NCBI GenBank assembly: GCA_910589655.1
Contig: CAJUTJ010000091.1
Coordinates: forward strand, 13,446 to 77,445
DNA: 64,000 nucleotides
Origin: an uncultured Acetatifactor sp.
GTDB taxonomy: Bacteria; Bacillota; Clostridia; Lachnospirales; Lachnospiraceae
Direction of reading: 5' to 3'
Shown piece after piece: positions 1 through 8,263 of the stretch; within the stretch, counting starts at the first letter, position 1, and every line of letters starts with the position of its first letter. The position numbers and the translations under genes are program-made. A model generated the notes under the pieces. The model was not told the DNA's origin. It made no database searches and saw only the letters and a list, made by a program, of their open reading frames with translations.

Positions 1-242
1 AATAGTGTATTTTCCGGAATGCCGATAAATATTGCATTTATTATGTACTGCTAATTTAAAAATGTTGTGGTAGTTCTGCAAAGCTGCCTACAGACATTAT
101 AGTATGGACAAAGGCCGCCGTCAAATTATACAACCATTTAAGTTGTGCTCCTTCAAACTTCACGCAAATCATAATTCTGTGTTAAAACTGAACGGATTCG
201 TGAAACGGGAAGGCAGGCAGACCTAAAACGGATAATATGCAC

Positions 243-278
243 AAAAACAGCCGCAGAATACACCACAGCTGTCTTTTT
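243..278 (-). terminator. possible terminator of the rtcB-slipin transcript
   Basis: Ten bases past the slipin stop codon, the minus strand can pair ACAGC with GCTGT across a 16-base loop and then runs into TTTTTG. The stem is short, so this is a weak call based only on the sequence pattern and position. Confidence 0.35.
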
Positions 279-287
279 CCATGAATC

Positions 288-1406
288 CTAAACTACATTT
301 TTGGACGCGCTTGTCCCCATCATTTTTCCCAGCTGCTCCACGATCCCGGCGCTGCCGTTCACGGAAATCTCGCCCACTTTCTCACAGATCCTCTCCAAGT
401 ACTCAAGCTCTTTCAGCCTATAGAGCGTCTGGTTCTCGTCCATAAGCTTGGCCGTATTGAGCAGCGATCTGGTGGAAGCCACCTCTTCCCTTCTGGAAAT
501 CACGTTGGCCTGCGCCGTCTTCTCCGCCACCAGAACGGAATTCATAATCTCCCTGATCTCTCCGGGCAGAATAATATCTTTGATTCCGGCGGTGAGGAAA
601 TTCACGCAGAACATTTCCTCCCTCTCCCCCAGCGCCCCGTAAATCTCCTTGGAAATCTGCTCCTTTGCCTCCAGTATTTCGTCCAGTTTGTAATTGCCCA
701 CAATCTCCCTGACGACAAGCTGCACCGCGTGATAAAGCTGCCCCTTCAGATCGGATATCTTAGCAACGAATTCCACGGCATCCCGCACTTTGTACATACA
801 GGAAACGTTCATCCGGATGCCGATCTTATCCTTCGTCAGAATCTCCTGCCCCACAATGTCCAGCTCCTTCTGCTTCATATCAACGACGCAGAACGAAACG
901 GTATGATTATAATTCCAGAACCGGTATATACCCTTGGAAAGAGGCTTCTGCAGCACATTGTCATAATATACCAGACCGGTCTCTCCCTCTCCCACCGACA
1001 CTTCCGTATAGAGATGCTTCGGAACCAAAGCCAGCATCTGTTTTGAAACTTCCCCGCCGATCACCGTTTCCTCCATGGAAATTACCTTCATTTCATATTT
1101 ATCAAACACATTCCAGAAAACATAGTCTTTCCGGTTTGCAAAAAATGTCAGCTTTCCGTTCATATAGAGGAATCCCACAAATCCGTCGGGTATTTCCATA
1201 TGTACAACCGCTTCCGAAAATGTCTTATCCTTTGAAAGCACCTGATAAGGAACCTCCATATAATTCATTTCTCCCAACATCTCCTCAACGACAACCGTAT
1301 AACCTGCCATCTTGGAAAAATGATAAGTCCCCGCTGTGATCATCTTCTGAAAAACTCCGTTCTTCAGCACAAATCCTGCCTGATTATCCTTTATAATATA
1401 TTTCAT
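288..1406 (-). CDS. slipin family SPFH/band-7 protein
   Basis: Stomatin/slipin-type protein of 372 residues. The chosen ATG (1406) has GAGGGAAAGGGG just upstream; an upstream TTG at 1499 would add 31 residues but lacks a good ribosome site. The SPFH core fills most of the protein. The C-terminal part has the charged, helical slipin signature: AEKTAQANVISRREEVAST then RSLLNTAKLMDEN. No clear N-terminal membrane helix is visible, so membrane association is not obvious. Slipins next to rtcB are a known gene neighbourhood in bacteria, where they are thought to act with RNA repair; the biochemical role is unknown. It is the last gene of the rtcB operon, separated from rtcB by about 650 bases of structured RNA rather than by simple spacer. 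Confidence 0.85.
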   Translation of the reverse strand: MKYIIKDNQAGFVLKNGVFQKMITAGTYHFSKMAGYTVVVEEMLGEMNYMEVPYQVLSKDKTFSEAVVHMEIPDGFVGFLYMNGKLTFFANRKDYVFWNVFDKYEMKVISMEETVIGGEVSKQMLALVPKHLYTEVSVGEGETGLVYYDNVLQKPLSKGIYRFWNYNHTVSFCVVDMKQKELDIVGQEILTKDKIGIRMNVSCMYKVRDAVEFVAKISDLKGQLYHAVQLVVREIVGNYKLDEILEAKEQISKEIYGALGEREEMFCVNFLTAGIKDIILPGEIREIMNSVLVAEKTAQANVISRREEVASTRSLLNTAKLMDENQTLYRLKELEYLERICEKVGEISVNGSAGIVEQLGKMMGTSASKNVV

Positions 1407-1507
1407 TACCATACCCCTTTCCCTCATGAGCCGTTCCCATACAGGATTAGACTCAAATGCATAGATAAAATTTTCTTTTTCCAACCGGTCTGCCGTCAAT
1501 ATTCTTG

Positions 1508-1680
1508 ACCTTCATCCGGCTTGTGCGGAAGGTTGGTTCAGTAAGCCGTGAAGAGGAAGGACAGGCTGCTTCCGGATATTATCTCCGTTCCCGCTGACCC
1601 GCAATCTGCCAAGGGCAGCGCCTTGCATAATGCATAGGCGCAATTACCTTAACCCATGCGGACAGCCGGTTCACGAAAAA
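1508..1680 (-). ncRNA. second structured segment before slipin, unknown
   Basis: The minus strand between the tRNA-like RNA and slipin is dense in hairpins. GCGCCT pairs with AGGCGC around an inner TGCAT/ATGCA stem (1618-1641). CTGCC-CTT-GGCAG forms a hairpin (1606-1618). Others are GGAAG with CTTCC and CCTTC with GAAGG near 1510-1575. CCGGCT and AGCCGG can close the region, and CCGCA/TGCGG can form a helix inside it. It may be the 3' part of the same RNA, a leader acting on slipin translation, or a separate RNA. I recognise no named family. Confidence 0.3.
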
Positions 1681-1717
1681 ATATCTTTTGCAGACTGTTG
1701 TTCCCCCTTTCAGCCCA

Positions 1718-1948
1718 CGGTATCCCCAACCTTCAGGCATCAGGCCGGACCGGCATTCCGCTTTCGCTTCTGCCTGAAGTCAAGATAAAGCATTGGATTG
1801 GTGCGGAGTTGAACCGCAGACTTTAAGTCTTGCCATAATCATGTGCACTCTACCCACTGAGCTACCGTTTACCCGGAAGGGATTCGAACCCTTGCATCAC
1901 ATTCTCTTAACCCCATGTTAAGCTTGGTGAAATATTTATGGGATACCG
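1718..1948 (-). ncRNA. Y-RNA-like RNA with permuted tRNA module
   Basis: Read on the minus strand, 1841-1902 folds as a tRNA whose ends lie in the anticodon loop. The order is anticodon-stem 3' strand ATGTG, a 4-base variable region, a T-arm with loop TTCGAAT on a 5-bp stem, and a closed mini acceptor stem CCG-GGTAAA-CGG. Then come TA (positions 8-9), a D-arm GCTC-AGTGGGTA-GAGT, G26, and anticodon-stem 5' strand CACAT pairing with ATGTG. Outside it lie a hairpin CTTAAC-ATGGG-GTTAAG, a loop CTTAAAG, a second T-arm (GCGG-TTCAACT-CCGC) and a hairpin closed by CTTCAGGCA/TGCCTGAAG. A perfect 9-bp helix (CGGTATCCC 1940-1948 with GGGATACCG 1718-1726) can enclose everything. This matches the topology of bacterial YrlA Y RNAs, which mimic tRNA. 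Location between rtcB and slipin supports an RNA-repair role. No Ro/Rsr gene lies in the window. RNA boundaries are estimates. Confidence 0.65.
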
Positions 1949-1970
1949 GACAGCACGCTGCCGGCACCGC

Positions 1971-1997
1971 CGGGCAGGAAGTAACTTCCAATGCCCG
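1971..1997 (-). other. hairpin downstream of rtcB
   Basis: About 65 bases after the rtcB stop, the minus strand reads CGGGCA, TT, GGAAGT, T, ACTTCC, TGCCCG. It forms a near-perfect stem of 12 pairs with a TT bulge and a one-base nominal loop. There is no U tract, so it is more likely an mRNA 3' stabiliser or processing site separating rtcB from the downstream RNA than a terminator. Confidence 0.4.
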
Positions 1998-2059
1998 CGC
2001 TCAATAAATTATTTCCGTAAATAATAAAAATCCATATGTGAAAGACAAAAGATTTTCGT

Positions 2060-3292
2060 TCAGCCTTTCACCACACCTACAGTCTTCAGCTTTCTCACCG
2101 GTGTGACCATATCCAGCTGCTGTGCCATAACCTGTTCAATGTCCTTATAGGCAAACCGGCACTCCTCCGCCACATCCTTTTTCTTGCGTTTGCCCAGCAC
2201 AACATCCTGTTCCTGTAAATCCAGTATGACTTGTTCCACACTGAACGCTTTCATTGCCCCTGATCTGGAATAATTCCTGCCTGCGCCGTGTGACGAAGTA
2301 CAGAAGGATTCTTTGTTCCCCCTTCCTTCCACCACATAGCTGTAAGATCCCATGGCGCCCGGTATCACGGCCATCTCTCCTTCTCTCACTCTGGTGGCGC
2401 CCTTTCTATGCACCCATACGTTGGCGTCATAATGATTCTCCAGAGATGCGTAATTGTGATGGCAGTTGATCTCCTCTCCGAATTCAACGGAATGTCCCGT
2501 ATGCTTCTCGATCTGTTCCTTCACGATTTCGCAAGTCTTATCCAACATACGGGCGCGGTTTTCAAAAGCGTAATCCATGGACAGGTTCATCCAATTGATA
2601 TACTGCTGCCCTTCCTTTGACTGAACCGGCAGGAAGGATAAATGATGCTCCTCCTTCACCTCACTGTACCACATATTGTTCAGCTCTCTGGCTTTTTTAT
2701 GGAAATAATCGCAGACAGCCTTCCCCAAATGACGGCTTCCGGAATGAATCATGATACAGAGACAGCCTTCCTGATCCTCCTGAAGCTCTATGAAATGATT
2801 GCCTCCTCCCAAGCTTCCCACCTGAAAATATCCGTCACTGATCAGGGGCACCAACTCTTTGTTTCCCTCATATTTTTCCATCTCCTCTTTGGCGCGGTCA
2901 AGAACCTCGCACTTCTGCGGAAGCTTATACCTTTCCGTGTTCAACGGAATGGCTCTCATAATGCTGCCGATGACAGCCTGAATGATAGTTCCGTTTCCGA
3001 TCCGGATCCCTCTGATGTCTTCCATTCGGATATTGGTGGGAATGAAATCCATGCCGCATCCGATGTCAACCCCCACCGCATTGGGAATGATCACATCCTT
3101 TGCTGCAATCACACCGCCGATTGGCATTCCCTTCCCCGCATGAGTGTCCGGCATCAGGCATACCCATTTATGTATAAAAGGAAGCTGCGAAAGATGATAC
3201 GCCTGCTCCAGACAATTTTCTTCCAACTGACTTTCATCCTCTAACCATACCTTTACCGGAAATCTCGTTTTTTCATTATACAATACAAACAT
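2060..3292 (-). CDS. rtcB: RNA-splicing ligase RtcB
   Basis: GTP- and metal-dependent ligase joining RNA 2',3'-cyclic phosphate (or 3'-phosphate) ends to 5'-OH ends, used in tRNA/rRNA repair. From the ATG at 3292 the protein has 410 residues, normal for the shorter bacterial RtcB type. An upstream ATG at 3394 would add a low-complexity tail absent from the family. Motifs seen: VGVDIGCGM (D76 and C79, metal ligands), GSLGGGNHF, MIHSGSRHLG, NCHHNYA, GAMGSYSYVV and CTSSHGAGR, whose His is the residue guanylylated in this family. It heads a minus-strand operon with a tRNA-like RNA and slipin. No rtcA archease or RtcR/sigma-54 control is visible nearby. Confidence 0.95.
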   Translation of the reverse strand: MFVLYNEKTRFPVKVWLEDESQLEENCLEQAYHLSQLPFIHKWVCLMPDTHAGKGMPIGGVIAAKDVIIPNAVGVDIGCGMDFIPTNIRMEDIRGIRIGNGTIIQAVIGSIMRAIPLNTERYKLPQKCEVLDRAKEEMEKYEGNKELVPLISDGYFQVGSLGGGNHFIELQEDQEGCLCIMIHSGSRHLGKAVCDYFHKKARELNNMWYSEVKEEHHLSFLPVQSKEGQQYINWMNLSMDYAFENRARMLDKTCEIVKEQIEKHTGHSVEFGEEINCHHNYASLENHYDANVWVHRKGATRVREGEMAVIPGAMGSYSYVVEGRGNKESFCTSSHGAGRNYSRSGAMKAFSVEQVILDLQEQDVVLGKRKKKDVAEECRFAYKDIEQVMAQQLDMVTPVRKLKTVGVVKG

Positions 3293-3373
3293 ATCCTCGC
3301 CGTCCTTTCCTGTTGTTTTACTGTTTTCATTACCTGCCGTCCGCCCCGTAAGGCACCCGGTTGAACTGTTATC

Positions 3374-3379
3374 ATTATA
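3374..3379 (-). promoter_or_regulatory. possible -10 box of rtcB
   Basis: A perfect TATAAT on the minus strand lies about 80 bases upstream of the chosen rtcB start. No well-spaced -35 box accompanies it (the nearest TTGAAA is 22 bases away), so the call is tentative. It fits the shorter rtcB start. Confidence 0.3.
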
Positions 3380-3587
3380 TGAAATATCTTCCAAAGAATC
3401 ATTTCAAAAAAGTTGCGAACTTCTTTCCGATCGTTACCGCCTCTGTACGAAATTTTCCCGCAGCACCGGTTTCTTTACGGAAACTCTGAGAAAAATGCGG
3501 TCTCGGAAGCTTTTCAGCGCAGTACGGAATCCGGGCAGCATCGAAGCATTTCATTCGTTACAATAAAAAAATGGTTAAAAAGCAAAA

Positions 3588-3622
3588 AGGATTGAGTCCC
3601 GTTTTGTACAGGATTCAATCCT
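3588..3622. other. inverted repeat between rtcB and the acetyltransferase gene
   Basis: AGGATTGAGTCC pairs with GGATTCAATCCT (12 pairs, one wobble) around an 11-base loop. There is no U tract on either strand. It is the only structure seen in the 420 bases between rtcB and the GNAT gene; the rest of that stretch shows no gene. Confidence 0.4.
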
Positions 3623-3812
3623 CATCCGCCGCATATACGGACTTTTAGCTTACTTTTCGGTCGGTTCCATGGCTGCGCTGCAGCTCTTCCCGCTTATAAT
3701 CGGCATTTTATTCCCGGAAACAGCCATCTTTATCGGACATTTTCCGGCAAGGTTCTGCTTATTTTATAAGTGGACAGTGCATCTCCGTAACCGTGCAGAA
3801 CGGGTGGAATCA

Positions 3813-4331
3813 TTACGTAATTTCATAAAAATGATACAATTCCTCTTTTTCATCGTTTATGTCTTTATACAGCTCCTTTTTCGTCAATTCGAATCCCGCT
3901 TTTTCAATAACTTTCCATGATGATACATTTTCCGCTCTGACGGTGGCTATCATTTTCGGAACAGAATACTGCTTGAGAAAATATTCCGTATAGGCTTTCA
4001 CTGCTTCAGACGCATAACCGTTGTTTCTGTACTGCGCTCCGATAAAGTAGGTAATGCCTGTTTCCTGAAGGTCATCATAATAGGAGCATCCCACGGAACC
4101 GACTACAATATTTCCTTCCTTTAAAACAATTGTATATGCCAGATAATCCATAGCCGGATTATTTCTGACTGCAAAACTATTTGCTTCGGCGATCCATTTC
4201 TTTAACCATCTGCCGCAGTTCTTGTCAAAACCGCAATCGTTTAAGCTTCCGTCTGCCGCCATCTCAACAAAAGGCAGCTCATCTTCCGCTTTCACATCTC
4301 GAATCAGCAATCTTTGTGTTTCAATCTGCAT
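3813..4331 (-). CDS. GNAT family N-acetyltransferase
   Basis: Acetyl-CoA-dependent transferase of the RimJ/RimL-like branch, 172 residues. The start at 4331 follows GGAGG at good spacing; the protein opens with the usual ETQRLLIRD. The acetyl-CoA-binding region reads YRNNGYASEAVKAY, and the C-terminal part has NVSSWKVIEKAGFEL, where a partner Asn and KxGF are typical. The substrate (protein N-terminus, ribosomal protein or small amine) cannot be told. It stands alone, with no operon partner. Confidence 0.85.
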   Translation of the reverse strand: MQIETQRLLIRDVKAEDELPFVEMAADGSLNDCGFDKNCGRWLKKWIAEANSFAVRNNPAMDYLAYTIVLKEGNIVVGSVGCSYYDDLQETGITYFIGAQYRNNGYASEAVKAYTEYFLKQYSVPKMIATVRAENVSSWKVIEKAGFELTKKELYKDINDEKEELYHFYEIT

Positions 4332-4522
4332 CAGCAAAACCTCCGTAAATTTTATTTTTCCCCTTCGGGACAATCCCAATGAATGTAAACCTCAGACCCT
4401 CAAACTCTTAATAAGCTGTGGCAAAACCGTAGAGAATCCTCTTACGGATTTTTCGGGAAATAAAGTTTTATGGAATCAGAATAACACATTTGGGCATTCC
4501 ATTCTACCTCACACATTATTAT

Positions 4523-4567
4523 AAAAAAACATAAGCCGGCACACGCTAAGTGCCGGCCCATGTTTTT
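4523..4567 (-). terminator. terminator of the GH106-type gene
   Basis: GCCGGCAC (4535-4542) pairs with GTGCCGGC (4550-4557) and is flanked by ACAT/ATGT pairing. Read on the minus strand the stem is followed by a run of T residues. It lies about 60 bases after the hydrolase stop codon. Confidence 0.75.
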
Positions 4568-4628
4568 CCCGCTGATTTACATGCTCATATCGGCCAAATC
4601 CGATCTCAAGACCGTCCCTCTTACTCCC

Positions 4629-7600
4629 TCAATCCTTCTTCCATTGAACCACCGGGGGCACCAGTATGCCGAACCGGCGGAACTGATAACCGTAGCTCCA
4701 TTTCTTTCCTTTCGTGCGCCATGTGTTGGGCCCGTAATATTCTTCCCGGCGGTTGCAGTTATGCAGCTGCCCGAAGGTGTTAAACCGGTTTCCGTATACG
4801 GTTAAATCTATCCTATGCTCTTTTCCCGGCTCTGTCCCAAAGTATGCTTTATAAGGCGCCCGGTAAAAATCCTGCCCCTGTCCGCCGTCCAGCTCTCCGT
4901 GCAGCAGCACGGCTTCATATTCCGGAACCTGTAACGCCATCCTGCCGCCGCGTCCGGCGAGAGGAATATGATACGTAATATTCCCGCCGTAAAAGGGAAA
5001 GCCCTGATGTACCACATCCGCAAAACCGATCCGATCAGGTTTGCTGTCTATTACAGCATATCCCTCCCGGATATAAACGCCGAAATCTCCCAGCAGATAA
5101 CACCATTCCATGTCTGTATCCGCCCCATAGGGAAAGGTCAGCATCAGCGTATTCCGGCCCTTCCGCAAAGAGCCCAAGTCCTGACATGCAAGCACCCGGT
5201 CCACATAGTAACGCCCCGTTTCCTTCCGGTCAATTTCTTTCCCGTTCCACCAAATCAGTGCTTTCTCATTTTCCAGAGCAAGCGTCACATTGGAAAGTTC
5301 CATATCCGACCGGATCGTATATCGCAAGGTTACGGAATGTTCCTCTGAGGAATCGCTTCTCAGCCACGGCTGGGGCATACTGTCATTACGAAGCGGATAC
5401 CCCAGTTCTCTCCGCAGCTTCTCGTCTATCCGCAGAATCTCTTCCTCTTCCTGCCAGTCTTTACCGTCCATAGAATATTCTGCCTGATCCAGCAGGAAAA
5501 CATTGGGTTCCCACAGAGAATATTCCACAGGATCTTTCAGATTATATTCTGACAGGACAATCTCTCCGGCTTCCTCCTCCGTATCACACATACCCGGATT
5601 ATTCTGTCTCTCCCATCCTATATCCGATCTCTGCCCGTGGCAATCGCTGTCAGCTCTCTGCACGCTGCACTTGCCGTCAACATCCTGCCCACCGCAATCG
5701 CTGTCAATTCTCTGCACGCTGCACTTGCCGTCAACATCCTGCCCACCGCACCTGCCGTGAACATCCTGCCCATCCGACCCGCTGTCCGCTGATTCCGGTG
5801 AGAGCCGGAACAGCAGCGAATCATCCTCATAGATCCTGACCTTTATCAAAGTGTTTCCTTCCGTCTGTTTCCCATAGACTCTTTCCCCTTTCCCGCTCTC
5901 GCAGTCAAGCTTTTCCACGGACCATACGCCTTTTGCGGATAGGATATATTCCTCTCCCTCTTTCGTATCCCCCCAGAGATTATATTCCAATCCGTTGTTC
6001 TTCTTCCCGTGTGCGATAAAAAGGTATCTCTCTTCCCCGTCCTGTCTGAGCTGGTACAGCAGACGGTCCGCCGCCCCGCCGTCAAGGCTGTGAACCGCAA
6101 TCTCCCTATGTTCCCGGAGACTTTCTGTGAGAGCCCATTTGTCGAAACCGATTCTTTTCCATCTTCGGAAAATCCGTTCGGCGTCCTTGCTTCCGATTCC
6201 GTCCACATAAGCGGGGGCATCTCCCATGACAATTACCTTTCCGCCATTTTCTTCAAACTGCCGGAGTAAGGATAAGGTGGTCCGGCGGATGGTATACAAT
6301 GCCGGCACTACCACCGCATCGTACTTCATCTCTCCCATACGCAGCCCGTCCGTCTCCACGCTTCCGTGCACCGCCAGCAAAGCCTCCGACAGATAATCAA
6401 AATCCAGCTGGCCGAACAGCAGCCACTCCGCAAGCTGCCCGTACTGTTCCTCGAGTTTCATGCGTTCCTGCCGTGTGGTGGAATCCGGCCCAAGCAGCAT
6501 CCAATAACTTTCCACCGGATGAATCACTCCGATATGCACCACCGGTCTGCCCTTCTCCAAAATCATCTTCAACCGGGCATAATAGTCCTCCAGCAAGGGA
6601 TATTTCTCATACCATGTTGTATGGGCGTCAATGGGCGAAGGATAATCCCTCTTGGCCTCTCCTTTCATGGTCATCCATGCCAGATGAGGGACGCGGAAAG
6701 TGACTCCCAGCGCCGCAAGCCAGTCTCCCATATGTTTATGCCCCCGGAAATCAAAATCCCAGTTCGTCACCCCGTATATCTCACACATTACTCCCCGTCT
6801 GCCCAGCTGATGCGCCACGCTCTGAGCCTGCTTTGCGGTGGTATATTCGTGGCGGTCCGCAAGCATATCACATCCGGGCAGGTCCCAATGGGCCAGCGTA
6901 TACATGACCTCACCAATGGAACGGGTCATAGCCTCCAATGAATTCTCACCCAGCAGATGCCCCGTAAAAAGGAGATTGTGCTCTCTACTCCATTTTCCAA
7001 GCTGTGCCCCATAAGCCTCCGTGAACATTTCGGACAGGCACACACGGTATTGATATCTGACCGGAGAGACAGTGCCGTCCCCATATTCCCAGATAATCTC
7101 CGGAATCCGTTCCGGAAGCTCCTCCCCGTACTTCTTAATATAGAGCCGCCCTAAAGCTTCCGAATAAGGAATACCGATGTCCTCCGCCTGATTCCCGTCT
7201 TTTAGATTCTCAGTCTTGTAAAAGCAAGGTTCATCCGTGAAAACGGCTTCCACTGCAGCACCGAACTCCTCCCCCACCGCTGCTGCATACGGTTCATAAG
7301 CCACCTGCAGGAACCTTCGCATGGCTTCCGGATTCAGCGTATCTCCATATCTGCCGTTGTTAAACCAAGGAGAAGGCTCCAATGTACACAGATACAGATA
7401 CCAGATCGTTTCCCCTTCACAAACCCCTTCCTTACAACTATAAGCTTCCAGTCTCCCGTCCTTCAGACGAATATCAAAGGTGCAAAGCAGCTCCAGATCC
7501 CCGCCGCCCGCCACCCGGGAGGTAAAAATCTTTTCCCTCTTGTGAGGGCCGTTGGGATAAAAATGCTTTGAAAAAAGCAGGTACTTACAAGCATATTCCT

Positions 7601-7910
7601 CATGCCCTTCCGTTACCCGCCCTGCGCCAAATCCTGATGGCCATTTATCTTCGTCATACAACCATATTTTCATAGAATTCTCTTTGGCATAGTCAACGCA
7701 CTCCCTGACATGCCCCATAAACTCTGCGCCCAGATACTCCGTCTCAAGCCCTATCCGGGAATGGATCTCTGCGCCTCCAAAGCCCATATTCTTTAAATCT
7801 TCCATCTGTTCTTTCAGAAGATCAGAACACAGCTTCCCGTTCCAAGACCACATCGGTATCCCTCTGTACGCGTTTGTAGGTTTTTCCCATAAGTCCTTTT
7901 CTGTCATCAT
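4629..7910 (-). CDS. GH106-type glycoside hydrolase (rhamnosidase-like)
   Basis: A 1093-residue protein resembling the glycosyl hydrolase family 106 / alpha-L-rhamnosidase-like group. It opens with WEKPTNAYRGIPMWSWNG and YDEDKWPSGFGAG, typical of the family, and has FTDEPCF and TGHLLGE blocks in the barrel. A C-terminal beta-sandwich with VTLRYTIRSDMEL follows. The start at 7910 has GGGAGG six bases upstream. There is no signal peptide, so it probably acts on imported oligosaccharides. A Cys/Asp/Gly-rich linker made by a 54-base tandem repeat interrupts the C-terminal half. The tail of a lost sugar permease lies directly upstream, so the gene probably outlived its transporter. Substrate specificity is inferred from family resemblance only. 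Confidence 0.8.
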   Translation of the reverse strand: MMTEKDLWEKPTNAYRGIPMWSWNGKLCSDLLKEQMEDLKNMGFGGAEIHSRIGLETEYLGAEFMGHVRECVDYAKENSMKIWLYDEDKWPSGFGAGRVTEGHEEYACKYLLFSKHFYPNGPHKREKIFTSRVAGGGDLELLCTFDIRLKDGRLEAYSCKEGVCEGETIWYLYLCTLEPSPWFNNGRYGDTLNPEAMRRFLQVAYEPYAAAVGEEFGAAVEAVFTDEPCFYKTENLKDGNQAEDIGIPYSEALGRLYIKKYGEELPERIPEIIWEYGDGTVSPVRYQYRVCLSEMFTEAYGAQLGKWSREHNLLFTGHLLGENSLEAMTRSIGEVMYTLAHWDLPGCDMLADRHEYTTAKQAQSVAHQLGRRGVMCEIYGVTNWDFDFRGHKHMGDWLAALGVTFRVPHLAWMTMKGEAKRDYPSPIDAHTTWYEKYPLLEDYYARLKMILEKGRPVVHIGVIHPVESYWMLLGPDSTTRQERMKLEEQYGQLAEWLLFGQLDFDYLSEALLAVHGSVETDGLRMGEMKYDAVVVPALYTIRRTTLSLLRQFEENGGKVIVMGDAPAYVDGIGSKDAERIFRRWKRIGFDKWALTESLREHREIAVHSLDGGAADRLLYQLRQDGEERYLFIAHGKKNNGLEYNLWGDTKEGEEYILSAKGVWSVEKLDCESGKGERVYGKQTEGNTLIKVRIYEDDSLLFRLSPESADSGSDGQDVHGRCGGQDVDGKCSVQRIDSDCGGQDVDGKCSVQRADSDCHGQRSDIGWERQNNPGMCDTEEEAGEIVLSEYNLKDPVEYSLWEPNVFLLDQAEYSMDGKDWQEEEEILRIDEKLRRELGYPLRNDSMPQPWLRSDSSEEHSVTLRYTIRSDMELSNVTLALENEKALIWWNGKEIDRKETGRYYVDRVLACQDLGSLRKGRNTLMLTFPYGADTDMEWCYLLGDFGVYIREGYAVIDSKPDRIGFADVVHQGFPFYGGNITYHIPLAGRGGRMALQVPEYEAVLLHGELDGGQGQDFYRAPYKAYFGTEPGKEHRIDLTVYGNRFNTFGQLHNCNRREEYYGPNTWRTKGKKWSYGYQFRRFGILVPPVVQWKKD
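5641..5778. repeat. 54-bp tandem repeat inside the GH106-type gene
   Basis: Two near-identical 54-base units (5641-5694 and 5695-5748) and a diverged half unit. The frame stays open, and each unit codes for 18 residues of the type GGQDVDGKCSVQRIDSDC. The repeat sits between folded domains of the hydrolase and may vary in copy number between strains. Confidence 0.85.
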
Positions 7911-7924
7911 TCGTATCCTCCCTT

Positions 7925-7956
7925 GCGCGCTGCGGCACACACTCATACATTTTGAT
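7925..7956 (-). repeat. decayed family A leader repeat
   Basis: On the minus strand, GAGTG is followed by a damaged GC-rich hairpin (TGTGCCGCAGCGCGCA) and AGGGAGG. This matches the second half of the family A leader seen best at 36921-37177. It lies 15 bases before the GH106-type start codon. Confidence 0.45.
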
Positions 7957-8052
7957 TCAGCCTTTCACTGCTCCCATCATCATACCATACATAATCCGTT
8001 TATGCATTAGTAAAAACAGGATTACGGAAGGTATGGACACCAAGCCCTCCAA
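7957..8052 (-). pseudogene. C-terminal remnant of sugar ABC permease
   Basis: The minus strand encodes 31 residues ending HKRIMYGMMMGAVKG-stop, preceded by a hydrophobic helix. This is the standard end of MalG/LacG-type carbohydrate permeases (compare the intact permease at 25034, which ends GITMGAVKG). A stop codon and unrelated sequence lie upstream, so only the tail survives. It was probably the partner transporter of the adjacent hydrolase. Confidence 0.7.
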
Positions 8053-8263
8053 ACACCCCTTTCAAAAAAGCCTCAGGATATGATATAATGTCCTTATTCC
8101 ATATAATCGGCGGCCGAATAGCCATTCACCGGAAACTATGAAGCAATCGGACACGGCTCTACGTCGAAACGGTCCGGCCAAGTAATGTAAACGGCAAATC
8201 AGAAACCGTCTCCAAAAGGAAGACGAATCACGGAAGCGGCGGCGGAACCGAAACGGAGGAAAA

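Noticed and set aside
1796..1869. Ordinary tRNA gene on the minus strand using the D-arm and the second T-arm
   Set aside because: The would-be acceptor strands (TAAACGG and CCAATCC) do not pair, and the stretch between D-arm and T-arm is too long. The permuted module explains the D-arm and first T-arm far better.
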